Source: Methylophilus sp. 13
Lineage (GTDB): Bacteria; Pseudomonadota; Gammaproteobacteria; Burkholderiales; Methylophilaceae
Direction: 5' to 3'
Assembly (NCBI RefSeq): GCF_015354335.1
Contig: NZ_JADKYR010000001.1
Location: 248,001-312,000, forward strand
Length of the DNA: 64,000 bases
Below the pieces are notes generated by a model. That model was not told the origin of the DNA. It saw only the letters and a list, made by a program, of their open reading frames with translations, and did not search any database. This document shows, piece by piece, positions 53,898 to 63,505 of the stretch. Each line of letters starts with the position of its first letter. The first letter of the stretch is position 1. The translations under genes and the position numbers were made by a program.

Positions 53898-54047
53898 GAC
53901 ACTACCTTTCTTACTGTAAAACCTTGACGATATATGGTGTCATTATGCGGAGAGCGCCCAGCAAAACATTGCCGGATAAAAGGGGAAAATCAGCGTTAAA
54001 TCGACCTTTATGCTGGGTGAGGCATGCTAGCCAGCCTGGAGCAATGC

Positions 54048-55442
54048 TTATACAAACGTATCCACCAAGCCACGTACCACACGTGGCTGGACTGCCGTTT
54101 GCGGTGCGATCGCCGTGTCTGACTCAGCCCCAGGGGCTGCAGTCCTTGCAGAATCACGGCTGGATTGCTGTTCAAAATGCTGTTGTGCCTGCTGCCCGTT
54201 GCCAACAAAGGTCTGGCCCAGTTGCAAGCCCTGGGACTGCATGCGATCACGCAGATCCTGCATGCCATCTTCCAGCGCCTGGCGCACCAGAGGGTTATCC
54301 GTGATAAAACTGGGATTCACTGACTGGTTATCGACCTTTAACACCACCTGGATGGGCCCCAAATCCGGGGGCGACAATGTCAGGCTGGCCACTTCGTCGC
54401 TCTGGCTAGCCATCTGCATCACATGCTGGTTAATTGCGGCTTGCCAACGGTCATCGGTAAACGGCGTCGTAATCTGGGTGGTGACCACCTGGCTCAAATC
54501 GGTCACGCCAGCCGATTGCAACCAGGGCGTCTGCGGCATGGCCTCTATCATGGGCGGCGTGGTCAATGTACTGGCGCCCTGCGTCGTTTCATGCACACGC
54601 ACGGCCTGCTCCATGACTTTCGGCAAGGCAATCTCCGCGCTGGTCGATTTGGCGTTATTCAACAGCGCTGTAAAACCTTCCGCCGTCTTTTCTGATTTGG
54701 TGGATAGGCTTGAGAGCTGCTTACCGTCTGGCACAACCGCGGTCGCTGCTGTCAGCGTGTCTTTGTCGGTGGCTGGCGTGATCTGCAACTCATTCGTTAT
54801 TCCGTGTTGGCTAGAGGCTTTATCGAAGCCAGCGGCTGCAAAGCGACCGTTACTAAGGGTCAATGCGCCCCCTTCGGCTCCACCTTTTGCAGCCTCTGCG
54901 GGCTGATTGGCCCGCATCGCAAGCATGGTCTGCATCCATGGCATGATGCCGGCAGCCGCAGCACTGGTATCCTCAGTCGTACCAACACCGGTTTTTTTCT
55001 GGTCAGGTTTGGCATCGGTCAAACTGGCAGGGTCAATTACCCCCACAACAGGAGAGACCACGCTAGAAGCCTCTTTGGCGACATTGTTTGCCTGACTGGC
55101 GTTCTCGTCTGCTTTGGATTTGGCCGTGGTTTTGACTGCGCGGTGAGGAATATTTTTTTCGGTTGGGGCGACTTCTGTCCCCGTGGCGGCAGTGGCTTTG
55201 TCAGCCGGTTCAGTCGGTTCACTCGCCTTATTCGACACAGCACCTTGCTCAGTGTTGCTCTCCGCTTTGGGCGCAGCCGGCTTGTCTTTAGGCGCAGCAG
55301 GTTGGGCTTGGGCCATTTGCTGGCGCAAGGTTTGTGAAAACGCATCGGGTGACACCGGCTCCTGGCCGCCTGACGACGTCATGGGCGCTTTAAGCGCCTC
55401 TGACGCCTGGGTAGGCAGTACTGGTGAATTAATCAAGGCCAT
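54048..55442 (-). CDS. fliK: flagellar hook-length control protein FliK
   Basis: A 464-residue secreted molecular ruler. The first two thirds are low-complexity Ala/Thr/Lys/Pro sequence. The conserved C-terminal domain (about 330-430) has WQAAINQHVMQMASQ, EVASLTLSPPDLGPIQVVLKV and NPLVRQALEDGMQDLRDRMQSQGL. It sets hook length and triggers the switch to filament export. The ATG at 55442 has GGGAG 7 bases upstream. A second FliK-like gene lies at the window end. Confidence 0.9.
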   Translation of the reverse strand: MALINSPVLPTQASEALKAPMTSSGGQEPVSPDAFSQTLRQQMAQAQPAAPKDKPAAPKAESNTEQGAVSNKASEPTEPADKATAATGTEVAPTEKNIPHRAVKTTAKSKADENASQANNVAKEASSVVSPVVGVIDPASLTDAKPDQKKTGVGTTEDTSAAAAGIMPWMQTMLAMRANQPAEAAKGGAEGGALTLSNGRFAAAGFDKASSQHGITNELQITPATDKDTLTAATAVVPDGKQLSSLSTKSEKTAEGFTALLNNAKSTSAEIALPKVMEQAVRVHETTQGASTLTTPPMIEAMPQTPWLQSAGVTDLSQVVTTQITTPFTDDRWQAAINQHVMQMASQSDEVASLTLSPPDLGPIQVVLKVDNQSVNPSFITDNPLVRQALEDGMQDLRDRMQSQGLQLGQTFVGNGQQAQQHFEQQSSRDSARTAAPGAESDTAIAPQTAVQPRVVRGLVDTFV

Positions 55443-55460
55443 CACATTACTCCCGGCTAT

Positions 55461-55907
55461 TTACCAACGTGCTCGTCTGGCGCGGCTGGCAAATTCGTCC
55501 ATCATTTTCTGATCACGCTTGTTTTCAGCCTTGGCCTGTGAGGTTTGAGCCCGCGTAATCAAAACTTCATAAGACTTTTGCTTGCGCTGTTTTTCCTGCA
55601 ACCGCAACCGCTGCTGCTGGACAATCGCCTGACATTGTTCGATTTGAGCATTTTGCGTGCGTACCGCCAATTCCAATTGCGAGAAAAAGCCCTGAAAATT
55701 ACGGTATAAATCGGCTTTAAGGCCGTTTTGCACTACCTGCTGCCATTGCTGCTCATATTCCTGCTGATATTGCGCCAGCATGACTTGCTGCTGTTGCGCC
55801 TGTTCCAGCTGTTGCATGGCCTGGGCCAGCGCCTGCATCGCCGCTTCCACCTCGTCGGCAGCCAACTGGTTAAGCAAGGTCAGGGTTTGGGTGGATTGTT
55901 TGGCCAT
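55461..55907 (-). CDS. fliJ: flagellar export chaperone FliJ
   Basis: A 148-residue protein that is almost entirely one alpha-helical coiled coil, very rich in Gln (runs such as QAMQQLEQAQQQQ), as FliJ is. It connects the FliI ATPase ring with FlhA and escorts empty chaperones. Assignment rests on length, coiled-coil character, LEKQ-like pattern and the place between fliI and fliK, with 18-base gaps on both sides. Confidence 0.88.
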   Translation of the reverse strand: MAKQSTQTLTLLNQLAADEVEAAMQALAQAMQQLEQAQQQQVMLAQYQQEYEQQWQQVVQNGLKADLYRNFQGFFSQLELAVRTQNAQIEQCQAIVQQQRLRLQEKQRKQKSYEVLITRAQTSQAKAENKRDQKMMDEFASRARRARW

Positions 55908-55925
55908 GGGCTCGCTTTAAAGGGG

Positions 55926-57407
55926 CTATAAGGTTAGCGTGTTGGCTAATTGCTGCAGGCTATGCTGCATATCCGCACACTCATCAATGTCCTGTTGTAA
56001 AAAGGCATTGATGTCGTCACGTTTTCTAATCGCGATATCCAGCATGGGGTCTGATCCTGGCTGATAAGCCCCTACCGCGATCAAGTCCTGATTGCGCAGA
56101 TAGCGTGAGTACCACTGCTTGAGCATGCGGGCGGCCTGTTGATGTTCTTTGCTGGTAATGTTGTGCATGGCGCGACTGATCGACTGCTCGATATCAATGG
56201 CGGGGTAATGTCCGCTCTCGGCCAGGCTGCGGTTCAACACGATGTGTCCGTCCAGAATCGCGCGCGCAGAGTCCGCAATCGGATCCTGCTGGTCATCGCC
56301 TTCGGTCAACACGGTATAAAACGCTGTAATCGAGCCCTCGCCCCTGGCGCCGTTGCCGGTACGCTCGACCAGTGCCGGCAATTTGGCAAACACAGAAGGC
56401 GGATAGCCCTTGGTTGCCGGTGGCTCACCAATGGCCAGGGCAATTTCGCGTTGCGCCATGGCATAACGGGTGAGTGAATCCATAATCAGCAACACATTTT
56501 TGCCTTGCTGGCGGAAACGCTCGGCAATGGCCGTGGCATAACTCGCGCCTTGCAAGCGCATCAATGCCGAGACGTCGGCAGGTGCAGCGACCACCACAGA
56601 GCGTGCCAGCCCTTCCGGCCCCAGAATCTGCTCGATAAATTCCTGTACCTCGCGGCCCCGTTCACCAATCAGGCCGACCACGATCACATCCGCAGTGGTG
56701 TAACGGGCCATCATGCCCAAGAGCACACTCTTACCCACACCAGAACCGGCGAACAGGCCCATGCGCTGCCCCCTGCCCACGGTAAGCATGGCGTTGATCG
56801 CACGCACCCCTACATCCAGCGTGTCTTCAATCGGTGCCCGTTGCAAAGGGTTAATCACGCGGCCATTAAGCGGCGCGGTCACATCCCCCGGAATTGGGCC
56901 CAGACCATCCAGCGGATTACCGGCTGCATCGACCACGCGTCCGAGCAAGCCATCCCCTACCGGAAAATGGCGCGCTCTATCCTGTGCACGTCGACGTGGC
57001 GGGCGGCCAATTTGGGGTTTTGGCACGGTTTCAGCAATTTCCATGCTGAACACCTTGGCGCCCGGGGTCACCCCCTCCAACGCGGTTTGCGGCATGAGCA
57101 GCAAATTCTCGCCATCGAATCCCACCACCTCGGCTTCTACCCGGCCTCCATCCTGTAACGGGATAAAACAGGCACCGCCTATTGGCATTTTGATACCGGT
57201 AGCGACCATCACCAGGCCAGTCACCTTGACGATACGACCTGCGACTTCAAGCGGGTCGACCATATTGATCAGTTCACTGCAATCGCGCAAATAACTTTGC
57301 CAGCGTTGCTCATGCACATTGGACTGTTTGGCAGGCTCATTGGTGACTTGGGGGCTATTGTCAGCAACCGCGTCTAACGTCGGCAGCCCTGAATCTGAAA
57401 TTGTCAT
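55926..57407 (-). CDS. fliI: flagellum-specific ATPase FliI
   Basis: A 493-residue export ATPase related to F1-beta. Walker A is AGSGVGKS (220-227), Walker B is [18 protein letters not shown], and [23 protein letters not shown] is the family signature. The N-terminal domain is extended by about 30 residues. Residues about 129-146 form a Pro/Arg-rich insert ([12 protein letters not shown]...) not usual in enterobacterial FliI. It begins 30 bases after fliH. Confidence 0.95.
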   Translation of the reverse strand: MTISDSGLPTLDAVADNSPQVTNEPAKQSNVHEQRWQSYLRDCSELINMVDPLEVAGRIVKVTGLVMVATGIKMPIGGACFIPLQDGGRVEAEVVGFDGENLLLMPQTALEGVTPGAKVFSMEIAETVPKPQIGRPPRRRAQDRARHFPVGDGLLGRVVDAAGNPLDGLGPIPGDVTAPLNGRVINPLQRAPIEDTLDVGVRAINAMLTVGRGQRMGLFAGSGVGKSVLLGMMARYTTADVIVVGLIGERGREVQEFIEQILGPEGLARSVVVAAPADVSALMRLQGASYATAIAERFRQQGKNVLLIMDSLTRYAMAQREIALAIGEPPATKGYPPSVFAKLPALVERTGNGARGEGSITAFYTVLTEGDDQQDPIADSARAILDGHIVLNRSLAESGHYPAIDIEQSISRAMHNITSKEHQQAARMLKQWYSRYLRNQDLIAVGAYQPGSDPMLDIAIRKRDDINAFLQQDIDECADMQHSLQQLANTLTL

Positions 57408-57437
57408 GACGTAGGCTTAAACTAGAAAGTGAAAAAC

Positions 57438-58106
57438 TTATTCGTGGGTGGAGGCAGGTTTATGCCAGTCATCATAGCGTGACAGCCCTTGTACCAGACG
57501 TTTCCAGCGGACCTCATTACTGGCATCAATCTGGTTATCTGCCGTTTCAACCAGGCAACCGCCACGTTCGACTTGCAACTCTTCGACAATTTGCCAGCCT
57601 TGCTCTTTGAGTGTGTCGCCGATATGACTGCGTAGCACCTGCGCATCATCCGGATGCACAATCAGGCGCGCGGGCTGTCTGACTTGGGGCAAATAGTGCA
57701 TGGCATCCAGCACGACCGGGAGCACCGCCTGCGGATCGGCCTGCAACTTGGTTTTCATCATGGCTTTGGCCAGATCCAGCGCCAGGCTCAAAACAGACTC
57801 GGCAACATGGCTATCCTGAAACGCCAGCGCCTGCTGGAAACTCTGCGCCATTTGCAACAACTGACCACGTTCGTTTTCCAGTTGTGCCTGCGCGTGCTGC
57901 ATGCCATCGCCATAACCAATCTTGAACCCTTCTTCATAGGCTTCCTGGCGGACTTGCTTGAGAATTTCAGTGACCGTGCGCGCGGCTTCATCGGCCTGTG
58001 CCTGTTTGCGACGCACGCTCTCACTGCTATTAGCATCATCAAAACTGGCCATCTCCCAGCGCTGATAGGCACTCATTTGTTCTTTTGGGATTGCTGCAGC
58101 CACCAT
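57438..58106 (-). CDS. fliH: flagellar assembly protein FliH (ATPase stator)
   Basis: A 222-residue cytoplasmic regulator of FliI. AYQRWEMASFD near the N terminus is the Trp-containing segment that binds FlhA. A charged helical stretch (about 35-110, with YEEGFKIGYGDGMQHAQAQL) and the conserved C-terminal part (PARLIVHPDDAQVLRSHI, VERGGCLVETADNQIDAS) follow. AAGGA precedes the ATG. Confidence 0.93.
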   Translation of the reverse strand: MVAAAIPKEQMSAYQRWEMASFDDANSSESVRRKQAQADEAARTVTEILKQVRQEAYEEGFKIGYGDGMQHAQAQLENERGQLLQMAQSFQQALAFQDSHVAESVLSLALDLAKAMMKTKLQADPQAVLPVVLDAMHYLPQVRQPARLIVHPDDAQVLRSHIGDTLKEQGWQIVEELQVERGGCLVETADNQIDASNEVRWKRLVQGLSRYDDWHKPASTHE

Positions 58107-58130
58107 TATGCTTCCTTACACTGACTGGAT

Positions 58131-59126
58131 TTAAACATATTGCTCGCCATCGCCTTTGGCAGCCAGCATGATCTGGCCTTCATCGGCCAGCCTGCGCACA
58201 ATTTGCAGAATTTGTTTTTGCTGTGCTTCAACCTCAGACAGCTTGACCGGACCACGGCTTTCCATGTCTTCACGCATCATATCGGCTGCACGCGAAGACA
58301 TATTGCGCAGGAACTTCTCTTTCATTTCATCAGAGGTTCCCTTCAAAGCCACAATCAACATATCAGATTGCACCTCACGCAGCAGCGTTTGAATGCCTTT
58401 GTCGTCAATTTCCAGAATATTGTCAAACACAAACATCTGGTCCATGATCTCCTGCGCCATATTGTCATCATAGCTTTTGAGGCCTTCCATCAATTTGGCC
58501 TCGTTGTCGCCACTCAGGTAGTTCATGATTTCAGCCGCGGTTTTTACGCCACCTATCGGCTGACGCTTCAGGTTTTCATTGCCTGACAGCATTTTCATCA
58601 TGCCTTCATTGAGCTCTTTGAGCGCGGCCGGTTTAATGCTGTCGAGCGTGGCAATCCGCAAAATCACATCCTGACGTAAACGGTCAGTAAAATGCCCCAG
58701 AATTTCTGCGGCCTGGTCTGCCTCCAGATGTGACAAGATGGTCGCGATAATCTGTGGATGCTCATTCTTGATAAACTCGGACACGCTGAAGGCATCCATC
58801 CACTTCAGGCTTTCAATACCCGCGGCATCTTGCGATTGCGGAATCCGGCTTAACAGATTGGAGGCTTTGTCATCGCCAAAAGCTTTGATCAGAACCGAGC
58901 GGATATAGGCGTCCGAATCCAGACCGAAGTCACTGCTGCCGGCAAAGTCGACCATAAAGGACTCCAGCACTGCAGTTACCTCTTCACGTGGCACCGGCTT
59001 CATTGAGGCCATGACAATGCCCAGCCGCTGTACCTCTTTGGGTGACAAATACTTCATCACCTCCGCCGCTTCGTCTTCACCGAGGGCAAGCATCAAAATC
59101 GCGCTTTTAGTCAAGCCTTCAGTCAT
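58131..59126 (-). CDS. fliG: flagellar motor switch protein FliG
   Basis: A 331-residue rotor protein: KSAILMLALGEDEAAEVMKYLSP at the N terminus (FliF-binding), ENEHPQ-type motif as FIKNEHPQIIATILSHLEADQAAEIL in the middle domain, and the charged torque helix with MFVFDNILEIDDKGIQTLLREV in the C-terminal domain. Length is normal. It starts 3 bases after fliF ends. Confidence 0.96.
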   Translation of the reverse strand: MTEGLTKSAILMLALGEDEAAEVMKYLSPKEVQRLGIVMASMKPVPREEVTAVLESFMVDFAGSSDFGLDSDAYIRSVLIKAFGDDKASNLLSRIPQSQDAAGIESLKWMDAFSVSEFIKNEHPQIIATILSHLEADQAAEILGHFTDRLRQDVILRIATLDSIKPAALKELNEGMMKMLSGNENLKRQPIGGVKTAAEIMNYLSGDNEAKLMEGLKSYDDNMAQEIMDQMFVFDNILEIDDKGIQTLLREVQSDMLIVALKGTSDEMKEKFLRNMSSRAADMMREDMESRGPVKLSEVEAQQKQILQIVRRLADEGQIMLAAKGDGEQYV

Positions 59127-59129
59127 GGT

Positions 59130-60851
59130 TTATTTCTCCGCAGTCGCCCAGCTGGAAACCACATTCGCGACCATGCGTGGGTTTTCTTTGGCCACCTGCT
59201 TCACGGCCAGCAAGGTTTGATCCATCCGGCCATCATCGCCCGTTAACGCAGGAGGATCGCCACTCAAGGTGACCAGTGCATCTTCACCTTCAGCTGCACT
59301 GCCTGCCGCGCCGGCAACCGCTTCACCGCCTGCTGCCGCGTTTTGTGCCGCAGTCACAGCCAGTTGTTTTTTATCCGCGCCAGTCAGTTTGGTGGCCATC
59401 GGCTTGAGCAATTTTTTATAAATCATCATCAACACCACCACGCCAGCCAGGAAGCGCAAGGCATCTTTACCATACTCAATCATGACAGGGTCCTTCCACA
59501 GCGGTGGCTCAACCAGTTTTTCCTGTGCTTCGGCCACGAACGGGGTATTCACCACAGAGATAGTATCGCCACGCTCTTTGTTGTAGCCCATGGCCTGCAT
59601 TGCCAGGTCGCTTACCTGCTGCTTCTCGGCCGCGGTCAGTGCACGGTAAGTCGTTTTACCGGTGCTATCCACGACTGGGATGTGATTGACCACCACCGCC
59701 ACATGCAGGCGCTTGATGCCGCCCTTGGCCTGCTGGATATAGCTCACAGTCTTGTCCAGCTCGTAGTTAGTGGTGGTATCTTTTTGCGTATTTTGTGGCG
59801 GGGTTGGGGCAGCAGCAGGCGCAGCATTTTCCCCTTGACCCTGCGCACCAGGGGCATTGATCGGAGCAGTTGCATCTGCAGGCGGCTGGTTAGACAAAGC
59901 ACCAGGTACCGCGCCGTTGTTGGCGCCGGTATTTTGCGTCTCATGGCTTTGCGCACTGCGAATTGCCATGTCATCCGGCTTGGTGTTGGGTTTATAGGAC
60001 TCGTTGGCCTGTTCTGTCATCGAGAAGTCAATCTCGGCGCTGGTTTCGGCATGCACATTTTTCGCACCGACGATAGGCGTAATAATGGATTCCACACGGC
60101 GAGCAATGCTATTTTGCATATTCTCCACGTAGGCCATCTGCTCTGGGTCTAGGCCACTTTGCTTGAGCTTATTGGCGTTGTCAGACAGCAAATTGCCGTT
60201 TTGATCGACCACGGTGACGTGATCGGCAGACAGGTTAGGCACACTGCTTGCCACCAGATGCACGACGGCACCCACTTGTTGCGCGTCTAACCGGCGGCCA
60301 TTGTGCAGATTGAGCAGCACAGAAGCGGTTGGGTATTGTTGCTCGCGCACAAACACGCTGGGCTTGGGAATCGCCAGATGGATACGAGCAGCCTGCACGG
60401 CAGAGATAGACTGGATACTGCGTTCCAGCTCGCCCTCAAGGCCGCGTTGAAAGTTTACCTGCTCAACAAACTGCGACACGCCAAATTTCTGGTTTTCCAG
60501 CAGTTCAAAGCCGATGTTGCCGCCTTTGGGCAGACCTTGTGCCGCCAGTTTCAAACGTGCCTGATGTACCATGTCAGCAGGCACCAGAATGGCACCCCCA
60601 CCATCGGCAAATTGATAAGGGATATTCAATTTATCCAACTCGGCGACGATGGCACCGCCATCCTTGTCAGCAAAGTTGGAGAACAACACCCGGTAATCCG
60701 GCTTCTGACTCCACAGCCAGAACACCACCATCACCGCGACCACGGCAGCAATCCCGGCGACCAGCATTAACTTTTGTCCGAGCTGCCCAAACATGTTGGA
60801 CGCTCCGCCAGACTCATTGCTTGTTGTTAATAAGGCAGCATCAGCAGCCAT
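59130..60851 (-). CDS. fliF: flagellar MS-ring protein FliF
   Basis: A 573-residue inner-membrane ring protein. Membrane helices lie at about 28-48 (LMLVAGIAAVVAVMVVFWLW) and about 455-475. Between them are ring-building domains (VLFSNFADKDGGAIVAELDKLNIPYQF, ASVLLNLHNGRRLDAQQVGAVVHLVA, DHVTVVDQNGNLLS) and a long Pro/Ala/Asn-rich linker. The C-terminal FliG-binding helix ends MVANVVSSWATAEK. I use the ATG at 60851 because GGAGG lies 5 bases upstream; the TTG at 60863 is that site's neighbour. Confidence 0.95.
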   Translation of the reverse strand: MAADAALLTTSNESGGASNMFGQLGQKLMLVAGIAAVVAVMVVFWLWSQKPDYRVLFSNFADKDGGAIVAELDKLNIPYQFADGGGAILVPADMVHQARLKLAAQGLPKGGNIGFELLENQKFGVSQFVEQVNFQRGLEGELERSIQSISAVQAARIHLAIPKPSVFVREQQYPTASVLLNLHNGRRLDAQQVGAVVHLVASSVPNLSADHVTVVDQNGNLLSDNANKLKQSGLDPEQMAYVENMQNSIARRVESIITPIVGAKNVHAETSAEIDFSMTEQANESYKPNTKPDDMAIRSAQSHETQNTGANNGAVPGALSNQPPADATAPINAPGAQGQGENAAPAAAPTPPQNTQKDTTTNYELDKTVSYIQQAKGGIKRLHVAVVVNHIPVVDSTGKTTYRALTAAEKQQVSDLAMQAMGYNKERGDTISVVNTPFVAEAQEKLVEPPLWKDPVMIEYGKDALRFLAGVVVLMMIYKKLLKPMATKLTGADKKQLAVTAAQNAAAGGEAVAGAAGSAAEGEDALVTLSGDPPALTGDDGRMDQTLLAVKQVAKENPRMVANVVSSWATAEK

Positions 60852-61127
60852 CTGAACCTCCAATATTACCTACTTGCAGTGACCTGCCTCCCGGCCTGTT
60901 GATTGCCGGTCATGCTGCCACCTCTTTTGAACTTCAATATCCTGTCAGGACACTTTCACATGGATCACATTATGCGCTGACCCTGCCTATTCAAATCAGC
61001 AAATAAGACGGATTAATGTTGCCTATTTTGCAAAGCAGTCCAGCTGGCGCAATGTTACAGTGCTCACCATGAGATAAGAGGTGATGGCCTCCCCCACGAA
61101 ACGAGTACAGGATGAAAGGAGACACCT
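60852..61127. promoter_or_regulatory. divergent fliF/fliE intergenic region
   Basis: This 276-base region must hold the promoters for fliFGHIJK (minus) and fliE (plus). I looked for sigma-54 (TGGCAC-N5-TTGCA) and sigma-28 elements. Only weak partial matches were found, for example TGGCGC at about 61041 without a GC at the -12 position. The promoters are therefore not assigned. Confidence 0.4.
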
Positions 61128-61493
61128 ATGAACGCAGGCGGTATTGATGCACAACGCATCTCCTCCATGCTGGCGCAATTACGGGCGGCGGCTCAAAAAC
61201 CAGAAGGTCTGGGCAACAGTGCTATTGCCAATCCTGTCGCCAAGCCGCCCCAGGCAAGCCCGACGACACAAGTGAGCTTTAGTGATGCGCTGAAATCCTC
61301 TCTGGACCAGGTCAACAATATGCAATTGCAGGCCGAACAAATGGGCAAGGATTTTGCCATGGGAAATGACAATGTCAGCCTGTCTGATGTCATGATCTCC
61401 GGGCAAAAAGCGAATATCGCCTTTCAGGCCACAGTGCAAGTCCGCAACAAACTGGTCACCGCCTATCAGGACATGATGAATATGCAAGTCTAG
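61128..61493 (+). CDS. fliE: flagellar hook-basal body complex protein FliE
   Basis: A 121-residue MS-ring/rod adaptor. FSDALKSSLDQVNNMQLQAEQMGKDFAMGNDNVSLSDVMI and QKANIAFQATVQVRNKLVTAYQDMMNMQV are diagnostic, and the length is normal. It is transcribed away from fliF instead of heading the fliF operon. AAAGGAG precedes the ATG. Confidence 0.95.
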   Translation: MNAGGIDAQRISSMLAQLRAAAQKPEGLGNSAIANPVAKPPQASPTTQVSFSDALKSSLDQVNNMQLQAEQMGKDFAMGNDNVSLSDVMISGQKANIAFQATVQVRNKLVTAYQDMMNMQV

Positions 61494-61557
61494 GCTTAAC
61501 TAGCCAGCTGGCGACTGGGCCAGACCATCAGTCCGTTTTAACAGTGAGAAAAGAACA

Positions 61558-63153
61558 ATGCAGGCTCAACCCGTGGCTGGCTTGATACAACACACCCCCT
61601 CTGCCCCGCTGATGCGACTCAATGGCACGCCAGTATTGCGGCCATCAGGCAGTACCGCCAGCCACGAGTCACCTGACGCCGTGTTAGCCAGCAACCCCGC
61701 GAATGTTCAAGCCTGGTTTCAAAAGGGAATGCTGTTCAAGCAGCAAAAAAACGCCCCGCAGGCCCTGCACTGTTTTAACCAGGCCCTGCATCTTGCGCCT
61801 GAGCATGAACCCACACTTATCGAATGCGGCAACTTGCTGTTTGAATTAGAGCAATTTGAGTTTTCGCTCGCCCATCATGAATTTGCTTTACAGTTAAACC
61901 CGGCTTGCGTTGCCGCCTTACACAGCAAAAGCCTGATCCTGAGTCGGCTCGGCCGCTATGAAGAAGCCTTGCTCAGTGCAGACCACCTGGTCGGCTATGC
62001 ACCCACGCTGGCACCGGCCTTATTGTGCCGAGGCAGCATCTTACACGTGCTTGGCCGCCATCATGAGGCCTTGGCCAGCTACCAGCAAATCCCGCTAGCC
62101 GATCAGCAGAACGCGTTGTTTTATCTTAATCTGGCCAACCTGTATCTGGATATGCTGGACATTGACATGGCCAGCGACTGTTATCGTCAGGCGCTGGCAC
62201 TGGAGCCACACAACCCGACGTTGCACTGGAATCTGGCGTTATTCCAGTTGCTCACCGGCGATTATGCGCAAGGCTGGGCCATGTACGAAAGTGGCAAACA
62301 TGCGCCACATCTGCCCAGGGGACGCCGTGCAGCCTGTGTGCAACCGATGTGGACCGGCGAACAATCCCTGCAAGGCAAGCGTATCTTGCTTTACACCGAA
62401 CAGGGTCTGGGCGATACCATCCAGTTTATACGCTACGCCAAACTGGTCGCCGCCTTGGGTGCACAGGTCATTATTGAAGCGCAAGCGAGCCTGATTCCCT
62501 TGTTGCGCTCACTGGGGCCAGACTATTTACTGATTGCCGCGGGCACCGCTTATCAGGACTATGATTACCATTGTTCGCTCATGAGCTTGCCATATGTCTT
62601 CAAGACAGAACTCGGCAATCTGCCTCAGCACACCCCTTACCTGTTTGCCGCGCCTGACAAGGTAAGCCGTCTGCAGATGAGAGATCAGAAAAGATTACGG
62701 GTAGGCCTGGTCTGGTCAGGATCCACCACGCATCAGAAAGATCGTTACCGCAGCATTCCGCTAGCGCAGCTGGCGCCGTTGCTGGCACTGGATGCGAGTT
62801 TTCATAGCCTGCAAAAAGAAGTCCGCGATACTGACCAGGCTGCGTTAAGCGGGCTACCACAACTCACGCAGCACCAGGCCGAACTAGAGGATTTTAGCGA
62901 TACAGCTGCGCTCATCGCACACATGGATCTGATTATTTCAGTGGATACTTCAGTCGCACATCTGGCTGGCGCCATGCACAAACCGGTATGGATATTGTTA
63001 GCTGACCCACCTGATTTTCGTTGGCTGCTCGCACGCGAAGACAGTCCGTGGTATCCCTCGGCCAGACTGTTCAGAGCCCATGAGCATGATTGGACAAGTG
63101 TCATTACAGACGTCAAACAGGCGCTGGCAGAAGTGATTGCAGAAAAATCGTAG
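61558..63153 (+). CDS. TPR-containing glycosyltransferase (possible flagellin glycosyltransferase)
   Basis: A 531-residue protein. Residues about 45-265 are six or so tetratricopeptide repeats (for example AWFQKGMLFKQQKNAPQALH, ALFYLNLANLYLDMLDIDMA). Residues about 280-530 are a GT-B-type domain like GT9/GT41 enzymes (ILLYTEQGLGDTIQFIRYAKL, VGLVWSGSTTHQKDRYRSIPL, DLIISVDTSVAHLAGAMHKPVWIL). Similar TPR-transferases occur beside flagellar genes and modify flagellin. That role is inferred from location 64 bases after fliE; the donor is unknown. Confidence 0.8.
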   Translation: MQAQPVAGLIQHTPSAPLMRLNGTPVLRPSGSTASHESPDAVLASNPANVQAWFQKGMLFKQQKNAPQALHCFNQALHLAPEHEPTLIECGNLLFELEQFEFSLAHHEFALQLNPACVAALHSKSLILSRLGRYEEALLSADHLVGYAPTLAPALLCRGSILHVLGRHHEALASYQQIPLADQQNALFYLNLANLYLDMLDIDMASDCYRQALALEPHNPTLHWNLALFQLLTGDYAQGWAMYESGKHAPHLPRGRRAACVQPMWTGEQSLQGKRILLYTEQGLGDTIQFIRYAKLVAALGAQVIIEAQASLIPLLRSLGPDYLLIAAGTAYQDYDYHCSLMSLPYVFKTELGNLPQHTPYLFAAPDKVSRLQMRDQKRLRVGLVWSGSTTHQKDRYRSIPLAQLAPLLALDASFHSLQKEVRDTDQAALSGLPQLTQHQAELEDFSDTAALIAHMDLIISVDTSVAHLAGAMHKPVWILLADPPDFRWLLAREDSPWYPSARLFRAHEHDWTSVITDVKQALAEVIAEKS

Positions 63154-63226
63154 ACCCAGTAACTCTCTGGCAAAACAGGAGGCGGCAATGTTACTGCGAC
63201 AAAGTCTCTATCTGAGACTGGCCAGT

Positions 63227-63505
63227 TTAATGGTCGGCCTGCCCTTGTTCCAGCTTGTATAACCAAGCCAGAATTTCAGCAATCGCCTGGTACAACTGTG
63301 GGGGAATATGGGCATCGAGTTCGACCTGCATGAGCAGGTTGAGCATGGCTTGTGACTCATGCACATAGACTTCGTGTTCTTGCGCCAGGGCAATGATGCG
63401 TTGTGCGAGCAGACCATTGCCTTTGGCCACCACACGTGGCGCCAAATCCCCGGCTTCGTAAGCCAGGGCCACGGCAGATTGGGTATAAGGCTTATCCTGC
63501 TGCAT
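63227..63505 (-). CDS. FlhB C-terminal-domain-like protein (FlhX type)
   Basis: A 92-residue protein resembling only the cytoplasmic autoprocessing domain of FlhB/YscU: AVALAYEAGDLAPRVVAKGNGLLAQRIIALAQEHEVYVHES, followed by LNLLMQVELDAHIPPQLYQAIAEILAWLY. The NPTH self-cleavage motif is absent, as in other stand-alone FlhX proteins, which can replace the processed FlhB fragment. The ATG at 63505 overlaps the end of the upstream FliK-like gene. It probably helps in export substrate switching; this is inferred from the family. Confidence 0.8.
   Translation of the reverse strand: MQQDKPYTQSAVALAYEAGDLAPRVVAKGNGLLAQRIIALAQEHEVYVHESQAMLNLLMQVELDAHIPPQLYQAIAEILAWLYKLEQGQADH

Noticed and set aside
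53957-54017. CCCAGCA...TGCTGGG inverted repeat between fliL and fliK as a terminator
   Set aside because: The arms are 47 bases apart and no T-run follows; probably chance.
54804-55337. A 177-codon open frame opposite fliK
   Set aside because: It is Gly/Arg/Phe-rich, antisense to low-complexity fliK sequence, with no start signal; shadow frame.
61035-61060. TGGCGC...TTACA before fliE as a sigma-54 promoter
   Set aside because: The -12 GC is replaced by CA and the TT is one base off; too weak to claim.
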